Source of the DNA: Tetmemena sp. SeJ-2015
Lineage: Eukaryota; Ciliophora; Spirotrichea; Sporadotrichida; Oxytrichidae
Direction of reading: 5' to 3'
NCBI GenBank assembly: GCA_027382625.1
Contig: JAJKFJ010022341.1
Location: forward strand, 1 to 64,000
Length of the DNA: 64,000 nucleotides
The position numbers were made by a program, and so were the translations under genes. Positions 22,547 to 33,162 of this stretch are shown here, in pieces (position 1 is the first letter of the stretch; each line of letters begins with the position of its first letter). The notes beneath the pieces are model-generated. The model did not search any database and had not been told where the DNA came from. It worked only from the letters and a program-made list of their open reading frames with translations.

Positions 22547-24337
22547 ATGGCACTCGCGACCCAATGTCCTCATTGCTATACCAGCTTCCGGGTCGCGAAT
22601 GACCAGCTAAAGCTACACGCAGGGATGGTTCGATGCGGTTCCTGCAAACTCACCTTTAATGGCATCGAACATTTGCTTGCACCCGGTGAGGCACCACGCA
22701 AGAGGCCTGATTCCAGCCTGACGGAATCAGCAAATGCACAACAAGCACCAAGCTCACGTCAACAAGAACCTGCAGTCGAAGGCACAACACCGCCAAATTC
22801 TGGACGAACTGAACCGCAGCATCAATCAAGTTTAGACGAACATCCAACCGAATCTGATGCAACGGAGCAGCCACATAATCCTGAAATAGCGGCACATGAT
22901 GCTAGTCAAGATGTCGATGAGCATGAACCTCAAATTACGACAGAAGTTACAGCTGAGTTTGAAGCTAACTCTGACATGGTAGACGTAGATGCTCAAAATG
23001 ATCAGCTAGATGGAACTGATTCAAAAGATCAAGAATTCCACTTTGAATCTAATCATCAATCCGGCGAAGAACACGACTTCGCAACGGCAAACGATGAAAC
23101 TACACAAGAACAAACGCAGAATGCGATTGACGAAAATGCGTCACTAACCAATACCGCTGCGCCTACATTGTCTTTGGACTCAAATCCGGATTCGAATTTA
23201 GCTCCAGAATTCAACCCTGATGTGGAAACTCAAGAAAAATCCGATTCAAGTTCGGATCAAGAACTTGATGAATTTGAGCAATTAATGAATTTAGGTTCAG
23301 CATCTGAATCAGTTCATAGCCAGCAACAGCAAAACTTAATGCAGCAATTCTCGGCGCAATTAGAAACTATTGAGCCCGAATTAGGTGTCAGTGATACTAG
23401 TGATCCTAAGCCTGAAATCAATTCAAAAGATAAACAGAAGCCGTCACCCCTAACTGGCAAGTTGGAGTTCGAGCTGACGTCTGAAGAACGCGCCCTAGTT
23501 GAACAAGCGGATTTGTTGCATCAATTAGAATTGGAGAATCGAATCGCAACGCTTGATGAAGATGCCAAAGAATGGTCTAGGCACGAACCTCATCTAGGCG
23601 AAGATTTAATAGAATCGGCGTCATCGAATCGTCCGCCTTCATTTGTGTCATCACATGCAACAACTGCACAAAGCAGCGCAGATTCCGACGCACATTCGAA
23701 TGCAATATATGGCGAAGAGCCGGTTGAAAGCATCTCTGACTCACAGCCGCCAGCAGAGATTGACGGCGATGAAGAAACACCCAAATTTGTTCTGCAAGCA
23801 GAAAAAAAACGGCGTTATGGAAAGTGGCAAACAATTGCTTTGTTTTTTTCCTGCATAGTATTAGTCTTCGTCACCCTGTTACAAGGTGCGTATTTCTTCA
23901 GAACGCAAATCGCAGCACAATGGCCCGCGACTAAGCCGCACCTATTACGCGCATGTCAACTGATTGGATGTCAAATCAAGTTACCGGCAGAGCGACGTAT
24001 GTTAGAGCTGGTTGGAAGTGAGCTATTGATCTTAAATGAAGAGTTAAGAATTAACACCTTAGCATTTCAAATTCAAAATAAAAGCTCTACCAGTCAAGAA
24101 TGGCCAGCGCTAGAGTTAACTTTAAAAGATCGTCGTGGCAAAACAGTATTACAGAAAGTTTTCCAAGCGAATGAATATCTGAATACAAAATCGGATCTAC
24201 CAAAGGGAATTGCTGCACTCAGTGAAAGCAATCACAAACTGTATTTTGAGCTGAATATCGCAAAGGCATCCAACTATCAGGTAGAAATTTTTCTACCCTT
24301 AAGTTTGACTCTAAAACATCAGCAAATAAACCAGTAA
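22547..24337 (+). CDS. Zinc-ribbon and DUF3426 membrane protein
   Basis: The N-terminus has an MJ0042-type zinc ribbon: CPHC near residue 8 and CGSC near residue 31. A long acidic, Gln/Glu/Asp/Ser-rich region of low complexity runs from about 45 to 410. One membrane helix (about residues 428-450, LFFSCIVLVFVTLL) follows a basic KKRRYGK, and a C-terminal DUF3426 domain of about 140 residues begins near RACQLIGCQIKLP, as is usual in the family. The zinc ribbon is thus cytoplasmic and the C-terminal domain periplasmic. The acidic linker is unusually long. Function unknown; it regularly neighbours prmA in Burkholderiales. Confidence 0.88.
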   Translation: MALATQCPHCYTSFRVANDQLKLHAGMVRCGSCKLTFNGIEHLLAPGEAPRKRPDSSLTESANAQQAPSSRQQEPAVEGTTPPNSGRTEPQHQSSLDEHPTESDATEQPHNPEIAAHDASQDVDEHEPQITTEVTAEFEANSDMVDVDAQNDQLDGTDSKDQEFHFESNHQSGEEHDFATANDETTQEQTQNAIDENASLTNTAAPTLSLDSNPDSNLAPEFNPDVETQEKSDSSSDQELDEFEQLMNLGSASESVHSQQQQNLMQQFSAQLETIEPELGVSDTSDPKPEINSKDKQKPSPLTGKLEFELTSEERALVEQADLLHQLELENRIATLDEDAKEWSRHEPHLGEDLIESASSNRPPSFVSSHATTAQSSADSDAHSNAIYGEEPVESISDSQPPAEIDGDEETPKFVLQAEKKRRYGKWQTIALFFSCIVLVFVTLLQGAYFFRTQIAAQWPATKPHLLRACQLIGCQIKLPAERRMLELVGSELLILNEELRINTLAFQIQNKSSTSQEWPALELTLKDRRGKTVLQKVFQANEYLNTKSDLPKGIAALSESNHKLYFELNIAKASNYQVEIFLPLSLTLKHQQINQ

Positions 24338-24383
24338 ATAAAAAAAGGGCGGCCAGATAAACTAAGCCCCCCCCTTCGCAGCA

Positions 24384-25252
24384 TCATCCTTTTTTGCGCA
24401 AATTTCGATAGCGTTCAGCGCGTGCTGAAATCGAGGCAATCAATTTTTCTGGATCTATAGGCTTGGTTAAAAAATCATCTGCACCGGTTTCCATTGCACC
24501 TAACTGCTTTTGCATTTCTGTCTCAGAGGACAAAAACACGATAGGAATTTCGACATACAAATTATTCTGACGTATCACCTTTGCCATTTCTATGCCATTA
24601 CATTGGGGCATATATAAGTCAGTTAAGATGAGTTCTGGTTTAAACTTTTTTATCGCATCAAGAATTTCTGTTGGGTCCATCAACGAACGCACGTGCATAC
24701 CCGCACTACTTAACACGGCATCAAAAAAGCTTAAGAAAAACTCATCATCATCAACGACCAATACGCGATAAGAGCGTACCGCGTTTTTTGCAATCTTCTC
24801 GTCAATTTTACGCTTAAAGCCTGGGCATCAATCGGCTTAATAAAATAACCTTCCGCGCCCTCGCGTACCGCCAATAATCTATCCTCAAAATTATCATTTG
24901 CCGAAATATAAATCACTGGAAAGCTGGTGATCACGCGGGTCGACATTGCAGTCTTAGCCACCTTACCTGCCTCAGAATCGATATCTAACACAGCAGCTGC
25001 CGGAGCTCTCACCAAAATCGCGGAGCGGAACTCCTCCAAATCAGAAAAACCTACCACCTCATGATCATACACACTCAAGGCTTTACTTAATTCTTGAACA
25101 TAACTATTATCTGCAGAATAGATATAAACAAGATCAAAATACCGCGTCGGCTCTTGTTCAGATAGTTCACTCATTACGATGTCTCCCAATGTTGCCTCGT
25201 CAGCCATTTGCTGATTCTGTTCTGCATATACATCCAATTCATCTCGACTCAT
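24384..25252 (-). CDS. Two-receiver response regulator (frameshifted)
   Basis: The first receiver (about residues 30-150) has the phospho-acceptor aspartate in AAVLDID and the lysine in YFIKPID, but its acidic pair is weak (YIYSADN). The second receiver is canonical: VLVVDDDEFF, LILTDLYMPQCNG, FLSSE, FLTKPID. The two halves lie in different frames that meet at a run of six As (minus strand) near 24790; one more A gives a continuous protein of about 289 residues. There is no output domain, so it should act through protein contacts. It lies 56 bases downstream of the degenerate HD-GYP gene and is probably co-transcribed with it. Confidence 0.88.
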
Positions 25253-25308
25253 ATCATCTCAATCTTTAATCGTAAAACACACAAAATTCTACGCCAAATA
25301 GAAACCAT

Positions 25309-26445
25309 TCACTGAGCAGCCACATCGCCCCAAAGTTGCCGCATACTAAAGCGCATCACAATTTGATCTCGGTGCAAAACTTCACGAATTGCATGCCAAG
25401 GCTTTTGTGTATCGCGTTTAATCGGTGCGGCTAGTGGCACACCTCTTGGTCCAAGGAGGCAGTGCACATAAGGTGTAGTGGTAGTCGCACCTTTGCTGGT
25501 AACGACCCCAATCGCTCCATCCTCCAAGCGTACAAAAGTCCCAATTGGATATGTTCCTAATTCACGAATAAATAGCGTCAGCAACATCATGTCTACGGTA
25601 TTTTTTCCGCCGATTAAAATGTCTCTCAATGCCGCATTTGGCAATAAAGACTTACGATAACTTCGCGCGCAAACGCGTGCGCAATAGCGATCAGCAATCG
25701 AGATAATTTTCGCGTTTTGAGGGATTTCGGCGCTACGTTTCTTGGCGGGATAGCCGCTACCATCTTCATTCTCGTGGTGATGTAAAATCCAAGACAACCA
25801 TTGCTCGTCATTGACACCGACACTGAGTAACTGCTGCACAGATTCTTGAGGATGGCGAAAAATCAACTCTTGCTCCTCTGCGCTCAAAGACTCACTTTTC
25901 TCTTGCAGTCTTTCTTGTTGTCTGAGCATACTCAAATTCATGGTCAAGCATGCCGCTGCCAACAGAATTAATTCATCTTCGGATTTCTTTAACGCCCTTC
26001 CAATGACAATCGCAACGACTGCGGTATCTACGCAATGTCGAGATGAGTAATTACCTTCTTGATGTAACAAGATACAGCCCAAGGCGACATCCATATCAAT
26101 ACGGGTCGCCAGCAAAACATACTTCGCCAATGTAAGGAATTTATCGCGGGGATTTTCAACACTATTCAAATTGTAAGACAAGGCTCGTAGGTCATTGCGT
26201 ATTTGCGAAATGATGCGTACTACAGATGGTTGTTCAACTACTTTGGGAATTTTCTTGTCGCGAGATGCATTCTCCATTAGGTCGCCATCGACATATAATC
26301 CACGTTCAATCAAAACCTCGACTTGATGCGCATTATTGACGACAAAGCCGCGCCTCAACAACAAACTCCCATCAGCGCCAAAGATATCCCATTGCAAGGG
26401 TTGCCCAAGCACGATATCTGACATCGAAATACGTTTACTCGACAT
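25309..26445 (-). CDS. HD-GYP-type protein with lost HD metal pair
   Basis: Related to cyclic-di-GMP phosphodiesterases. The overall HD-GYP frame is present: RHCVDTAVVA where the first histidine helix lies, HHHENEDGSGYP for the GYP loop, and ISIADRYCARVCAR. Where active members have an HD pair (LLHDIGK), this protein reads ACLTMNLSML, so both ligands are missing and catalysis is unlikely. An N-terminal domain of about 130 residues precedes it and a beta-rich tail of about 90 residues follows. ATG 26445 has GGAG eight bases upstream and is preferred to 26457. It is followed by the two-receiver regulator, suggesting a signalling pair. Confidence 0.82.
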   Translation of the reverse strand: MSSKRISMSDIVLGQPLQWDIFGADGSLLLRRGFVVNNAHQVEVLIERGLYVDGDLMENASRDKKIPKVVEQPSVVRIISQIRNDLRALSYNLNSVENPRDKFLTLAKYVLLATRIDMDVALGCILLHQEGNYSSRHCVDTAVVAIVIGRALKKSEDELILLAAACLTMNLSMLRQQERLQEKSESLSAEEQELIFRHPQESVQQLLSVGVNDEQWLSWILHHHENEDGSGYPAKKRSAEIPQNAKIISIADRYCARVCARSYRKSLLPNAALRDILIGGKNTVDMMLLTLFIRELGTYPIGTFVRLEDGAIGVVTSKGATTTTPYVHCLLGPRGVPLAAPIKRDTQKPWHAIREVLHRDQIVMRFSMRQLWGDVAAQ

Positions 26446-26681
26446 GCATAACTCCATTAGGTGGAGAGAGAAGCGAAGCTAAGAGAAGTGCCAACCAAGC
26501 AAACCAAAAGATTTGCGAGCGACCTTCACTTCTATCCTAACAGAGTAAGCATAAGACACAAGCTTTTACGCGTTTGTCTGACGAATTGATGCAACAGATC
26601 CAAGAGTGCTAAGGCTGAGAAAATTCCAAAACGATCACCACCACCAAATTTCAATCAAAAAAGCAATTTCAAGTCGGCTAT

Positions 26682-27818
26682 TCAAACTGAGAAGCGCCAG
26701 CCAATTTTGCGTAAGATCAACATCAAAACGGCAAATATCGCTGTAAATGCGATAGCAAAAGCGAGCGACGTCAAAAATGGATTATTGATCGGCGTAGAAA
26801 TAGGGACAAACAATCCACCGTAAATTTTATCCATCCATCCTGTTCCCGCTAATACGCAAGTTGCTACCCAAGATCCCGCGTATGCCGCAATTGCGTTCAC
26901 ACCAAAACTTAAACCAATCGCTGGCAACTTAAAGCGATCTATGAGTTGATGCATGAGCCAAATAATCAGGTAAGCAAATCCCGTGGTCCACAACACAAAC
27001 GAGGATGTCCAAAGGTGTTTATTGATCGGCAAAACAAATGACCAAAGATAAGCAAACACACACATCGCCAAACCCAGCAATAAGAGATTGCTAGCCTTCC
27101 CTCGGCGTAGAATCACCCCCGCTTGAATTCCCAATAGAACAGAAACGATAGCCGACAAAGTACTCAGCATACCCTCTGGCTCTTGGGCCAAACCTGATTG
27201 CACATCGAAATGATAGGCAAGACTTCCCAAAATACGCGTATCGATTTGATCAACCAAATTCAAATGTGGTTGATAAGAACCAGCTGACGCTAACAAATAC
27301 CAGTAAGACAATAATATGGCTACGATCAAGTACCAAAGCTGCTTTAAAGAACGCAAATAAATAAAGAGCAAACCCGCCACCAAGAAACACAATCCGATTC
27401 GTTGTAACACACCCATTAAGCGAAATTGACGATCTGGAATCAATGCAACCGCGACCAAATGTAGAACGACACCAAGGGCAAAAATTTTACAAGCACGCCA
27501 AATAATTGTTGGTGCAAGTTGTCTCGCGCTTAGCCCTTGTTCGAATTTAGGCGTTAAGGCCAAATACAAGGAAACACCGACGATAACCAAGAAAAACGGG
27601 AAAATGAAATCCGCAGGACTCGCACCGTGCCAGCTGGAATGCGAAAGCCAAGGATAAACATAATTCCAATCGCCCGCATTATTGACTAACAACATTGCTG
27701 CAACTGTTAGCCCACGTAAAGCATCAATGGAAATTAAACGTTGATTGTTTAAACTAGCAACTTGCGCATGATTGCATACTTGATGGACTTGCCCATGTTG
27801 ATTTATCTCCTGACTCAT
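26682..27818 (-). CDS. nagX: NagX-type membrane acyltransferase (DUF5009, HGSNAT-like)
   Basis: A 378-residue integral membrane protein with about ten helices, similar in layout to heparan-alpha-glucosaminide N-acetyltransferase. The family signature is at the N-terminus: ISIDALRGLTVAAMLLVNNA, then WHGASPADFIFPFFLVIVGV. Bacterial members named NagX are found with N-acetylglucosamine genes in many proteobacteria, but the exact reaction is not settled. It is divergent from an AmpG-like carrier across a 481-base gap with shared GGTATT-type elements. The start at 27818 is the only fitting ATG. Confidence 0.85.
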   Translation of the reverse strand: MSQEINQHGQVHQVCNHAQVASLNNQRLISIDALRGLTVAAMLLVNNAGDWNYVYPWLSHSSWHGASPADFIFPFFLVIVGVSLYLALTPKFEQGLSARQLAPTIIWRACKIFALGVVLHLVAVALIPDRQFRLMGVLQRIGLCFLVAGLLFIYLRSLKQLWYLIVAILLSYWYLLASAGSYQPHLNLVDQIDTRILGSLAYHFDVQSGLAQEPEGMLSTLSAIVSVLLGIQAGVILRRGKASNLLLLGLAMCVFAYLWSFVLPINKHLWTSSFVLWTTGFAYLIIWLMHQLIDRFKLPAIGLSFGVNAIAAYAGSWVATCVLAGTGWMDKIYGGLFVPISTPINNPFLTSLAFAIAFTAIFAVLMLILRKIGWRFSV

Positions 27819-27926
27819 TCCTGCCCCCGATCAATACTTTTTCCAAACCACCCACAACATCATTTCCCAGCGCGACGAAAGCCTTCATCACCCAGCATCT
27901 TCAAATCCAAATGATTTCAATATTTC

Positions 27927-27934
27927 AATACCAC
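27927..27934 (-). promoter_or_regulatory. Candidate GTGGTATT half-site upstream of nagX
   Basis: Read on the minus strand, the strand of nagX, it is GTGGTATT, the second half of the element found at three other places. A matching first half 11 bases upstream is not clear, so this is a weak single site. Confidence 0.35.
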
Positions 27935-28088
27935 TCAGGTGAAATATCGAAAATCGAGAGTAACTACACCCATCAACTCGAAGTACCTTAACTTCAATCC
28001 ATTTCTAATTAACTATGCTGAATATTGCTATTAGAAACACTTATTTAGATGAGTAGGCGAACAAAAAACATCAGTATAGTTGCATATT

Positions 28089-28105
28089 GGTACTTAAGTG
28101 GCATT
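28089..28105 (+). promoter_or_regulatory. Candidate operator GGTACTTAAGTGGCATT upstream of the AmpG-like carrier
   Basis: Two GGTATT-like halves, each with one change (GGTACT and GGCATT), repeat with an 11-base period around TTAAGT. It matches 46873-46889, before the kinase gene, at 15 of 17 positions. This suggests shared control by the GntR regulator at 45072. Confidence 0.55.
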
Positions 28106-28299
28106 ATTTTTGTAAAACCAGTTGACCGAATAAAAATGGAATAGTATGTTGTAGCTCAGGCGTTCAAACCTGACCGCTCGAATCACCAAATTTTCGAATT
28201 TAGTTTGCTTTCGTCGATATACCAGTTTGGATTCAGTTACCTACTGCAAAACTCAAAATATCACCGAATCCTTGCTTACATCCTTCTGAGACAGCTGTT

Positions 28300-29576
28300 A
28301 TGACTACTGAACAAAAACCTGTGCGCTCACCGATAACTTGGGTTCCTACACTCTATCTGGCCGAGGGCTTACCTTTTTTTGCTATCGCACTCGTCGCAGG
28401 TTTAATGTACAAAAGTTTAGGCGTATCGAACGAAGAGATTGCCTATTGGACTGGTGCGATTGGTTTTGCATGGGTATTTAAACCCTTGTGGAGTCCATTT
28501 CTGGAAGCTGCCCGCAGCAAAAAATTTTTAGTAGTCTGTTTTCAACTAATCGGTGGCACAACGCTTGGACTCGTCGCGCTAGCGATGCAACTCCCCAATT
28601 ACTTCGCAGTCAGTATTGCTTTACTCGCAGTTGTCGCCATCTCTTCTGCGACCCACGACATCGCAGCCGATGGACTCTACATTGCCAGTCTCAACAATAA
28701 ACAACAAGCTGCCTACGCTGGCTGGCAAGGTGCATTTTTTAATGCGGCTAAATTCATATCGCTTGGTGGATTAGTTATCTTAGCTGGGAACCTAGAAAAA
28801 AGTATGCCTCCAGCGCAAGCATGGGGAATCATTTTCGGATTATTGGGAGCGATGTTAATTGCGCTTGGGTTCTATCACACTTGGTCTTTACCCAATGTAA
28901 AGCAAGCAGAATCCAAGCAATCTATGCGCAGCATTTATACAACCACGGTTGACGTGGTCATCGATTTTTCAAGAAACCAGGAATCTGGTTGGCAATTCTG
29001 TTCATCATTTTATTTAGAACTGGCGAAGGACAAATTCAAACCATAGGCCCTTTATTTCTAAAAGAATTAAAAGAACATGGTGGTTTAGGCTTAAGCAATG
29101 AACAAGTTGGTTTAGTCTATGGCACCGCAGGAACAATCGCGTTCTTGGGTGGCAGCATACTTGGTGGTTACTTTACTTCATGGTTAGGACTACGCCGAGC
29201 CTTACCTTGGCTAATTATTACGATGAATTTCCCAAATATCGTGTTCTTTTTCTTGAGCACTTCGCTACCAGATAATTTAATGATTATTGGAGCAGCCTTA
29301 AGCATAGAAATGTTCGGCTATGGCTTTGGCTTCGTTGGACTCATTTTATTTATGATGCAGGTAGTCGCGGTTGGAAAATACCAAACAGCACACTACGCCC
29401 TCGCCACTGGCGTTATGCAACTAGGATTGGTTATTCCCAAAATGCTGAGTGGAAAAATTCAAACCATGCTGGGCTATCACAATTTTTTTATCTGGGTCAT
29501 CATATCTGCACTACCAGTTTTATTCCTGTGTCGGTTTCTCAATATTAAAGATCAGGAAACAGATAGTTCCCAATAG
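28300..29576 (+). CDS. AmpG-like major facilitator carrier, probable amino-sugar/muropeptide uptake (frameshifted)
   Basis: Inner-membrane transporter with about twelve helices. The first half shows TLYLAEGLPFFAIALVAGLMYKS-type sequence and the AmpG-like ATHDIAADGLYI motif after helix 4. The halves are in different frames joining at a run of five Ts near 28962-28967; one extra T gives a continuous protein of about 425 residues (DFFKKPGIWLAILF). Its position opposite nagX and the shared operator suggest uptake of N-acetylglucosamine or anhydro-muropeptides; the substrate is inferred. A bidirectional terminator follows at 29685. Confidence 0.82.
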
Positions 29577-29684
29577 CTAGCAGTCAGATCAAGCTTAGTC
29601 AAAAAAATAGGTCCGGTTCAACTCATCGCATCACGTCGTTGAGCTAACAATTCATTTATTTTTCTAATTTGTAGAAACAGTAGT

Positions 29685-29714
29685 AAAAAAGGCAGAAAGA
29701 TTTCTGCCTTTTTT
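29685..29714. terminator. Bidirectional terminator between the carrier gene and prfC
   Basis: A near-perfect hairpin: GGCAGAAA and TTTCTGCC around a two-base centre, flanked by six As and six Ts. It suits both convergent genes. Confidence 0.9.
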
Positions 29715-29743
29715 ATGCGACCTTCAAAACCAACGACAAGTTA

Positions 29744-31408
29744 TTAGTCCAACTTCGCCGCATGTTCGCGCGTAGCATGGAACACGATATCAGGCCAACG
29801 CTCTTGCGTTAATCGTAAATTTACACCTGAGCTGGCGAGGTAAGCCATGTTGCCGGCTGCATCATAGGCGACGTTGGCGCCTGCACTTGAGCGTTCAAAA
29901 TCAGCCAGCATTTTTTTATCTTCGCAGGTAATCCAGCGTGCGCTACTAATACTTGTTCCCTCGAATACAGCATCGACGCCATATTCGTTTTTTAAACGGC
30001 TAGCGACCACTTCAAACTGCAAAACACCGACCGCGCCAAGAATTAAGTCGCTACTGACGATAGGTTTAAAAACCTGCACCGCACCCTCTTCACCCAATTG
30101 CTGCAAACCTTTTTGTAGCTGTTTAGTTTTTAACGGATTCAAAATACGTGCGATACGGAAAAAATCGGGCGCAAAGTAAGGGATACCCGTAAATTGCAGT
30201 AATTCGCCTTCAGAAAAACTATCGCCGATTTGCATATTGCCGTGATTCGGCAAACCGATAATGTCACCTGCGTAGGCCTCTTCAACTTGTTCGCGTGAAG
30301 ATGCCATGAAGGTCACCACCGACGACACTTTAATGTCACGATTGATGCGCAAATGCTTGAGCTTCATACCGCGCTCAAAACGACCTGAACAAACACGTAA
30401 GAATGCAATACGATCCCGATGTGCTGGGTCCATATTTGCTTGAATTTTGAACACAAAACCGGAGAATGGTTCTTCAGTCGGTGCAACCGTACGCACAGTT
30501 GCATCACGCTCGCGCGGTGCTGGTGCCCAATCAAGAAGCGCATTCAAAATCTCACGCACACCAAAATTATTAATTGCCGAGCCAAAGAATACCGGCGTCT
30601 GTGTACCGGCTAAAACAGCTGCCAAATCAAAAGGATGTGAAGCACCGTGTACCAGTTCGACTTCCATCTTTAATTGCTCGATTTCTAGTGGAAACAATTC
30701 GGCCAATCGTGGATTGTCGATGCCTTTAACAACCTCAAATTCTTGATCGGCACGCTCACTACCTGGCGTGAACAGCATGATCTCATCTTTTAAGATGTGG
30801 TAAACACCACGGAAAGTTTTGCCCATGCCAATCGGCCAAGTCACTGGTGAGCAATTAATCTTTAAGACTGATTCAAGTTCGTCGAGCAGTTCTAAAGGAT
30901 CGCGGGTTTCACGGTCCATTTTATTGACGAAACTAATGATCGGTGTATTGCGCATACGGCAAACATTGAGCAATTTAATGGTTTGCTCTTCCACACCTTT
31001 TGCCGCATCGATCACCATCAAGGCCGAATCAACTGCGGTTAACACGCGATAAGTGTCTTCTGAGAAATCTTGGTGACCTGGTGTATCTAGAAGATTAACG
31101 ACATGATCACGATATTCAAACTGCATCACAGAGGAAGCTACTGAAATACCACGTTGCTTTTCAATTTCCATCAATCAGAGGTCGCATGTCGACCACTTTT
31201 ACGGCCTTGACCGTGCCTGCTAACTGAATCGCACCTGAAAACATCAAAAGTTTTCAGTCAGAGTTGTTTTACCTGCATCCGGATGGGAAATAATCCCAAA
31301 TGTGCGACGACGCGCAACTTCTTTACTGATGAGGTCGGTCGATACTTTTTTGACGACAACGTTGTCGACTTCATTACTATCGTCTGGAGTGCTGATGGAA
31401 TCGGTCAT
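29744..31408 (-). CDS. prfC: Peptide chain release factor 3 (three frameshifts)
   Basis: A GTPase that recycles RF1 and RF2 after termination. The P-loop [12 protein letters not shown] is in the N-terminal piece (31244-31408); [26 protein letters not shown] and the RF3 domains follow in the main frame from 31174 to 29744. The missing link ([17 protein letters not shown]) is readable across the gap with three single-base losses, near 31248, 31203 and 31172, each in or next to a homopolymer. The span is a multiple of three, as three losses predict. Start ATG 31408 is preferred to 31441, which adds a non-homologous leader. The 285 bases upstream, to 31693, show no gene. Confidence 0.94.
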
Positions 31409-31693
31409 TGCGAAATTTTGCTTAGAAAAAAATAACCGCACATTTTAACATGCGATACCGTGATTTTCTCGCTTGCGCAGGCAGGCGCACGCATTTCGGA
31501 ATGATAATTTCAGTGAAATTTAAAGCAATAAGACGCAAACCCCTTACTCCTACAGCTTGAGAAAAAGGGATTGCAAAAATCAAGGTAAAAACAATCGAAG
31601 TTTAGATTGGGAGAGCGCAAATGACGAACAATATCGATATCAAAATGAATTGATTGTTCTTAATTGCGCTTTGCTGATATTAAATAACCAATA

Positions 31694-32800
31694 TTAAAAT
31701 TCGACCACCGAACGAATTGATTCGCCACTTTTCATTAAATCAAAACCTTCGTTAATTTTCTCTAAAGGCAATTTATGGGTGATTAAATCGTCGATATTTA
31801 ATTTACCTTCCATGTACCAATCCACAATTTTTGGAACGTCGGTGCGACCACGTGCACCGCCAAATGCGGAGCCTTTCCATACCCGACCAGTAACTAATTG
31901 AAATGGACGCGTGCTAATTTCTTGGCCTGCGGCAGCGACACCAATGATGATGGATTGTCCCCAACCTTTGTGGCAGCACTCTAATGATTGGCGCATAGTT
32001 GTTGTGTTGCCGATGCACTCAAAACTATAGTCCGCACCACCATCGGTCATACCGATAATCGTATCGACCACGTTAGTTACCTCTTTTGGATTAATGAAAT
32101 GGGTCATGCCAAATTTGCGAGCCATGCTCTCACGCGCAGGATTGATATCAACACCAATAATTTTATTCGCACCAACCATGCGTGCTGCTTGAATCACGTT
32201 TAAACCGATGCCACCTAAGCCAAACACGACCACATTTGCGCCAGCTTCAACTTTAGCCGTGAACAAGACCGCACCGACGCCAGTAGTGACGCCACAGCCG
32301 ATATAGCAAACCTTATCAAACGGTGCATCTTCGCGAATCTTTGCCAAAGCAATTTCAGGGACAACAATGTAGTTAGAGAATGTCGATGTACCCATGTAAT
32401 GAAAAATCGGTTTGCCATCAATGGAAAAACGGCTAGTCGCATCAGGCATTAAACCGCGTCCTTGCGTGCTACGAATAGCTTGGCATAAATTGGTCTTTTG
32501 CGATAAGCAAAACTTACATTCACGACACTCAGGTGTATAAAGTGGAATGACGTGATCATCCTTTTTCAAACTCTTTACACCAGGCCCGACATCCACCACA
32601 ACACCGGCACCTTCGTGGCCTAAAATCGCTGGAAAAATTCCCTCAGGATCAGCACCCGAGAGGGTGTAATAATCGGTGTGACAAATTCCGGTCGCTTTAA
32701 TTTCGACTAAGACTTCCCCCGCCTTTGGACCTTGAAGATCTACCTCTTCAATAGTTAATGGTTTTCCTGCTTCCCATGCGATTGCGGCTTTGGTTTTCAT
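31694..32800 (-). CDS. frmA: S-(hydroxymethyl)glutathione dehydrogenase / class III alcohol dehydrogenase
   Basis: Oxidises S-hydroxymethylglutathione in formaldehyde detoxification and also reduces S-nitrosoglutathione. The 368-residue zinc enzyme has ATGICHTDYY with the catalytic cysteine, GHEGAGVV, the structural-zinc cysteines in PECRECKFCLSQKTNLC, and the NAD fold GLGGIGLNVIQAARMVGANK. Length and motifs match class III enzymes rather than ethanol dehydrogenases. No frmR or esterase (frmB) gene is adjacent. The ATG at 32800 follows a weak purine-rich stretch. Confidence 0.94.
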   Translation of the reverse strand: MKTKAAIAWEAGKPLTIEEVDLQGPKAGEVLVEIKATGICHTDYYTLSGADPEGIFPAILGHEGAGVVVDVGPGVKSLKKDDHVIPLYTPECRECKFCLSQKTNLCQAIRSTQGRGLMPDATSRFSIDGKPIFHYMGTSTFSNYIVVPEIALAKIREDAPFDKVCYIGCGVTTGVGAVLFTAKVEAGANVVVFGLGGIGLNVIQAARMVGANKIIGVDINPARESMARKFGMTHFINPKEVTNVVDTIIGMTDGGADYSFECIGNTTTMRQSLECCHKGWGQSIIIGVAAAGQEISTRPFQLVTGRVWKGSAFGGARGRTDVPKIVDWYMEGKLNIDDLITHKLPLEKINEGFDLMKSGESIRSVVEF

Positions 32801-33162
32801 TATTTAGGTCTTTCGCGTAAGTGAATAAATTAAAGAAATTTGATTCAAACTCAAATTTAACTCGGATCGAAACGGATTTTAACCTTAATTCCTATTTCTA
32901 ATTTTGTTATGCTGCCGAAAATGGAATCCGCTAAAATTCGAACCAGCTTTTGCCAATATAAATTTAAGCTTGTCTTCATTTTTTCTAATCGAGTTGTCTA
33001 CATGAATCGCTAGAATAAAGACTTAAATGCGGGACTTCCACTAGCACGCATAAACTATGGGTAAAATGATTGGCATTTCCCCTATCCAATTACTTGTAAG
33101 GCGTTGTAGATTTAGCTTGGTAAGTAATTTATTGTCCTTAATTGTTTTTATCAGGAGTTATT
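32801..33162. other. Divergent intergenic region between frmA and sppA
   Basis: A 362-base AT-rich stretch that must hold both promoters. I see no gene, hairpin or repeat that stands out. Confidence 0.6.

Larger units (their letters stand above)
27819..28299. other. Divergent intergenic region between nagX and the carrier gene
   Basis: A 481-base AT-rich control region. It holds the two candidate operator elements listed separately at 27927-27934 and 28089-28105. I see no open frame or RNA gene in the rest. Confidence 0.7.

Noticed and set aside
28140..28180. TAGCTC-like string suggestive of a tRNA
   Set aside because: No acceptor stem, T-loop or anticodon arm could be formed around it.
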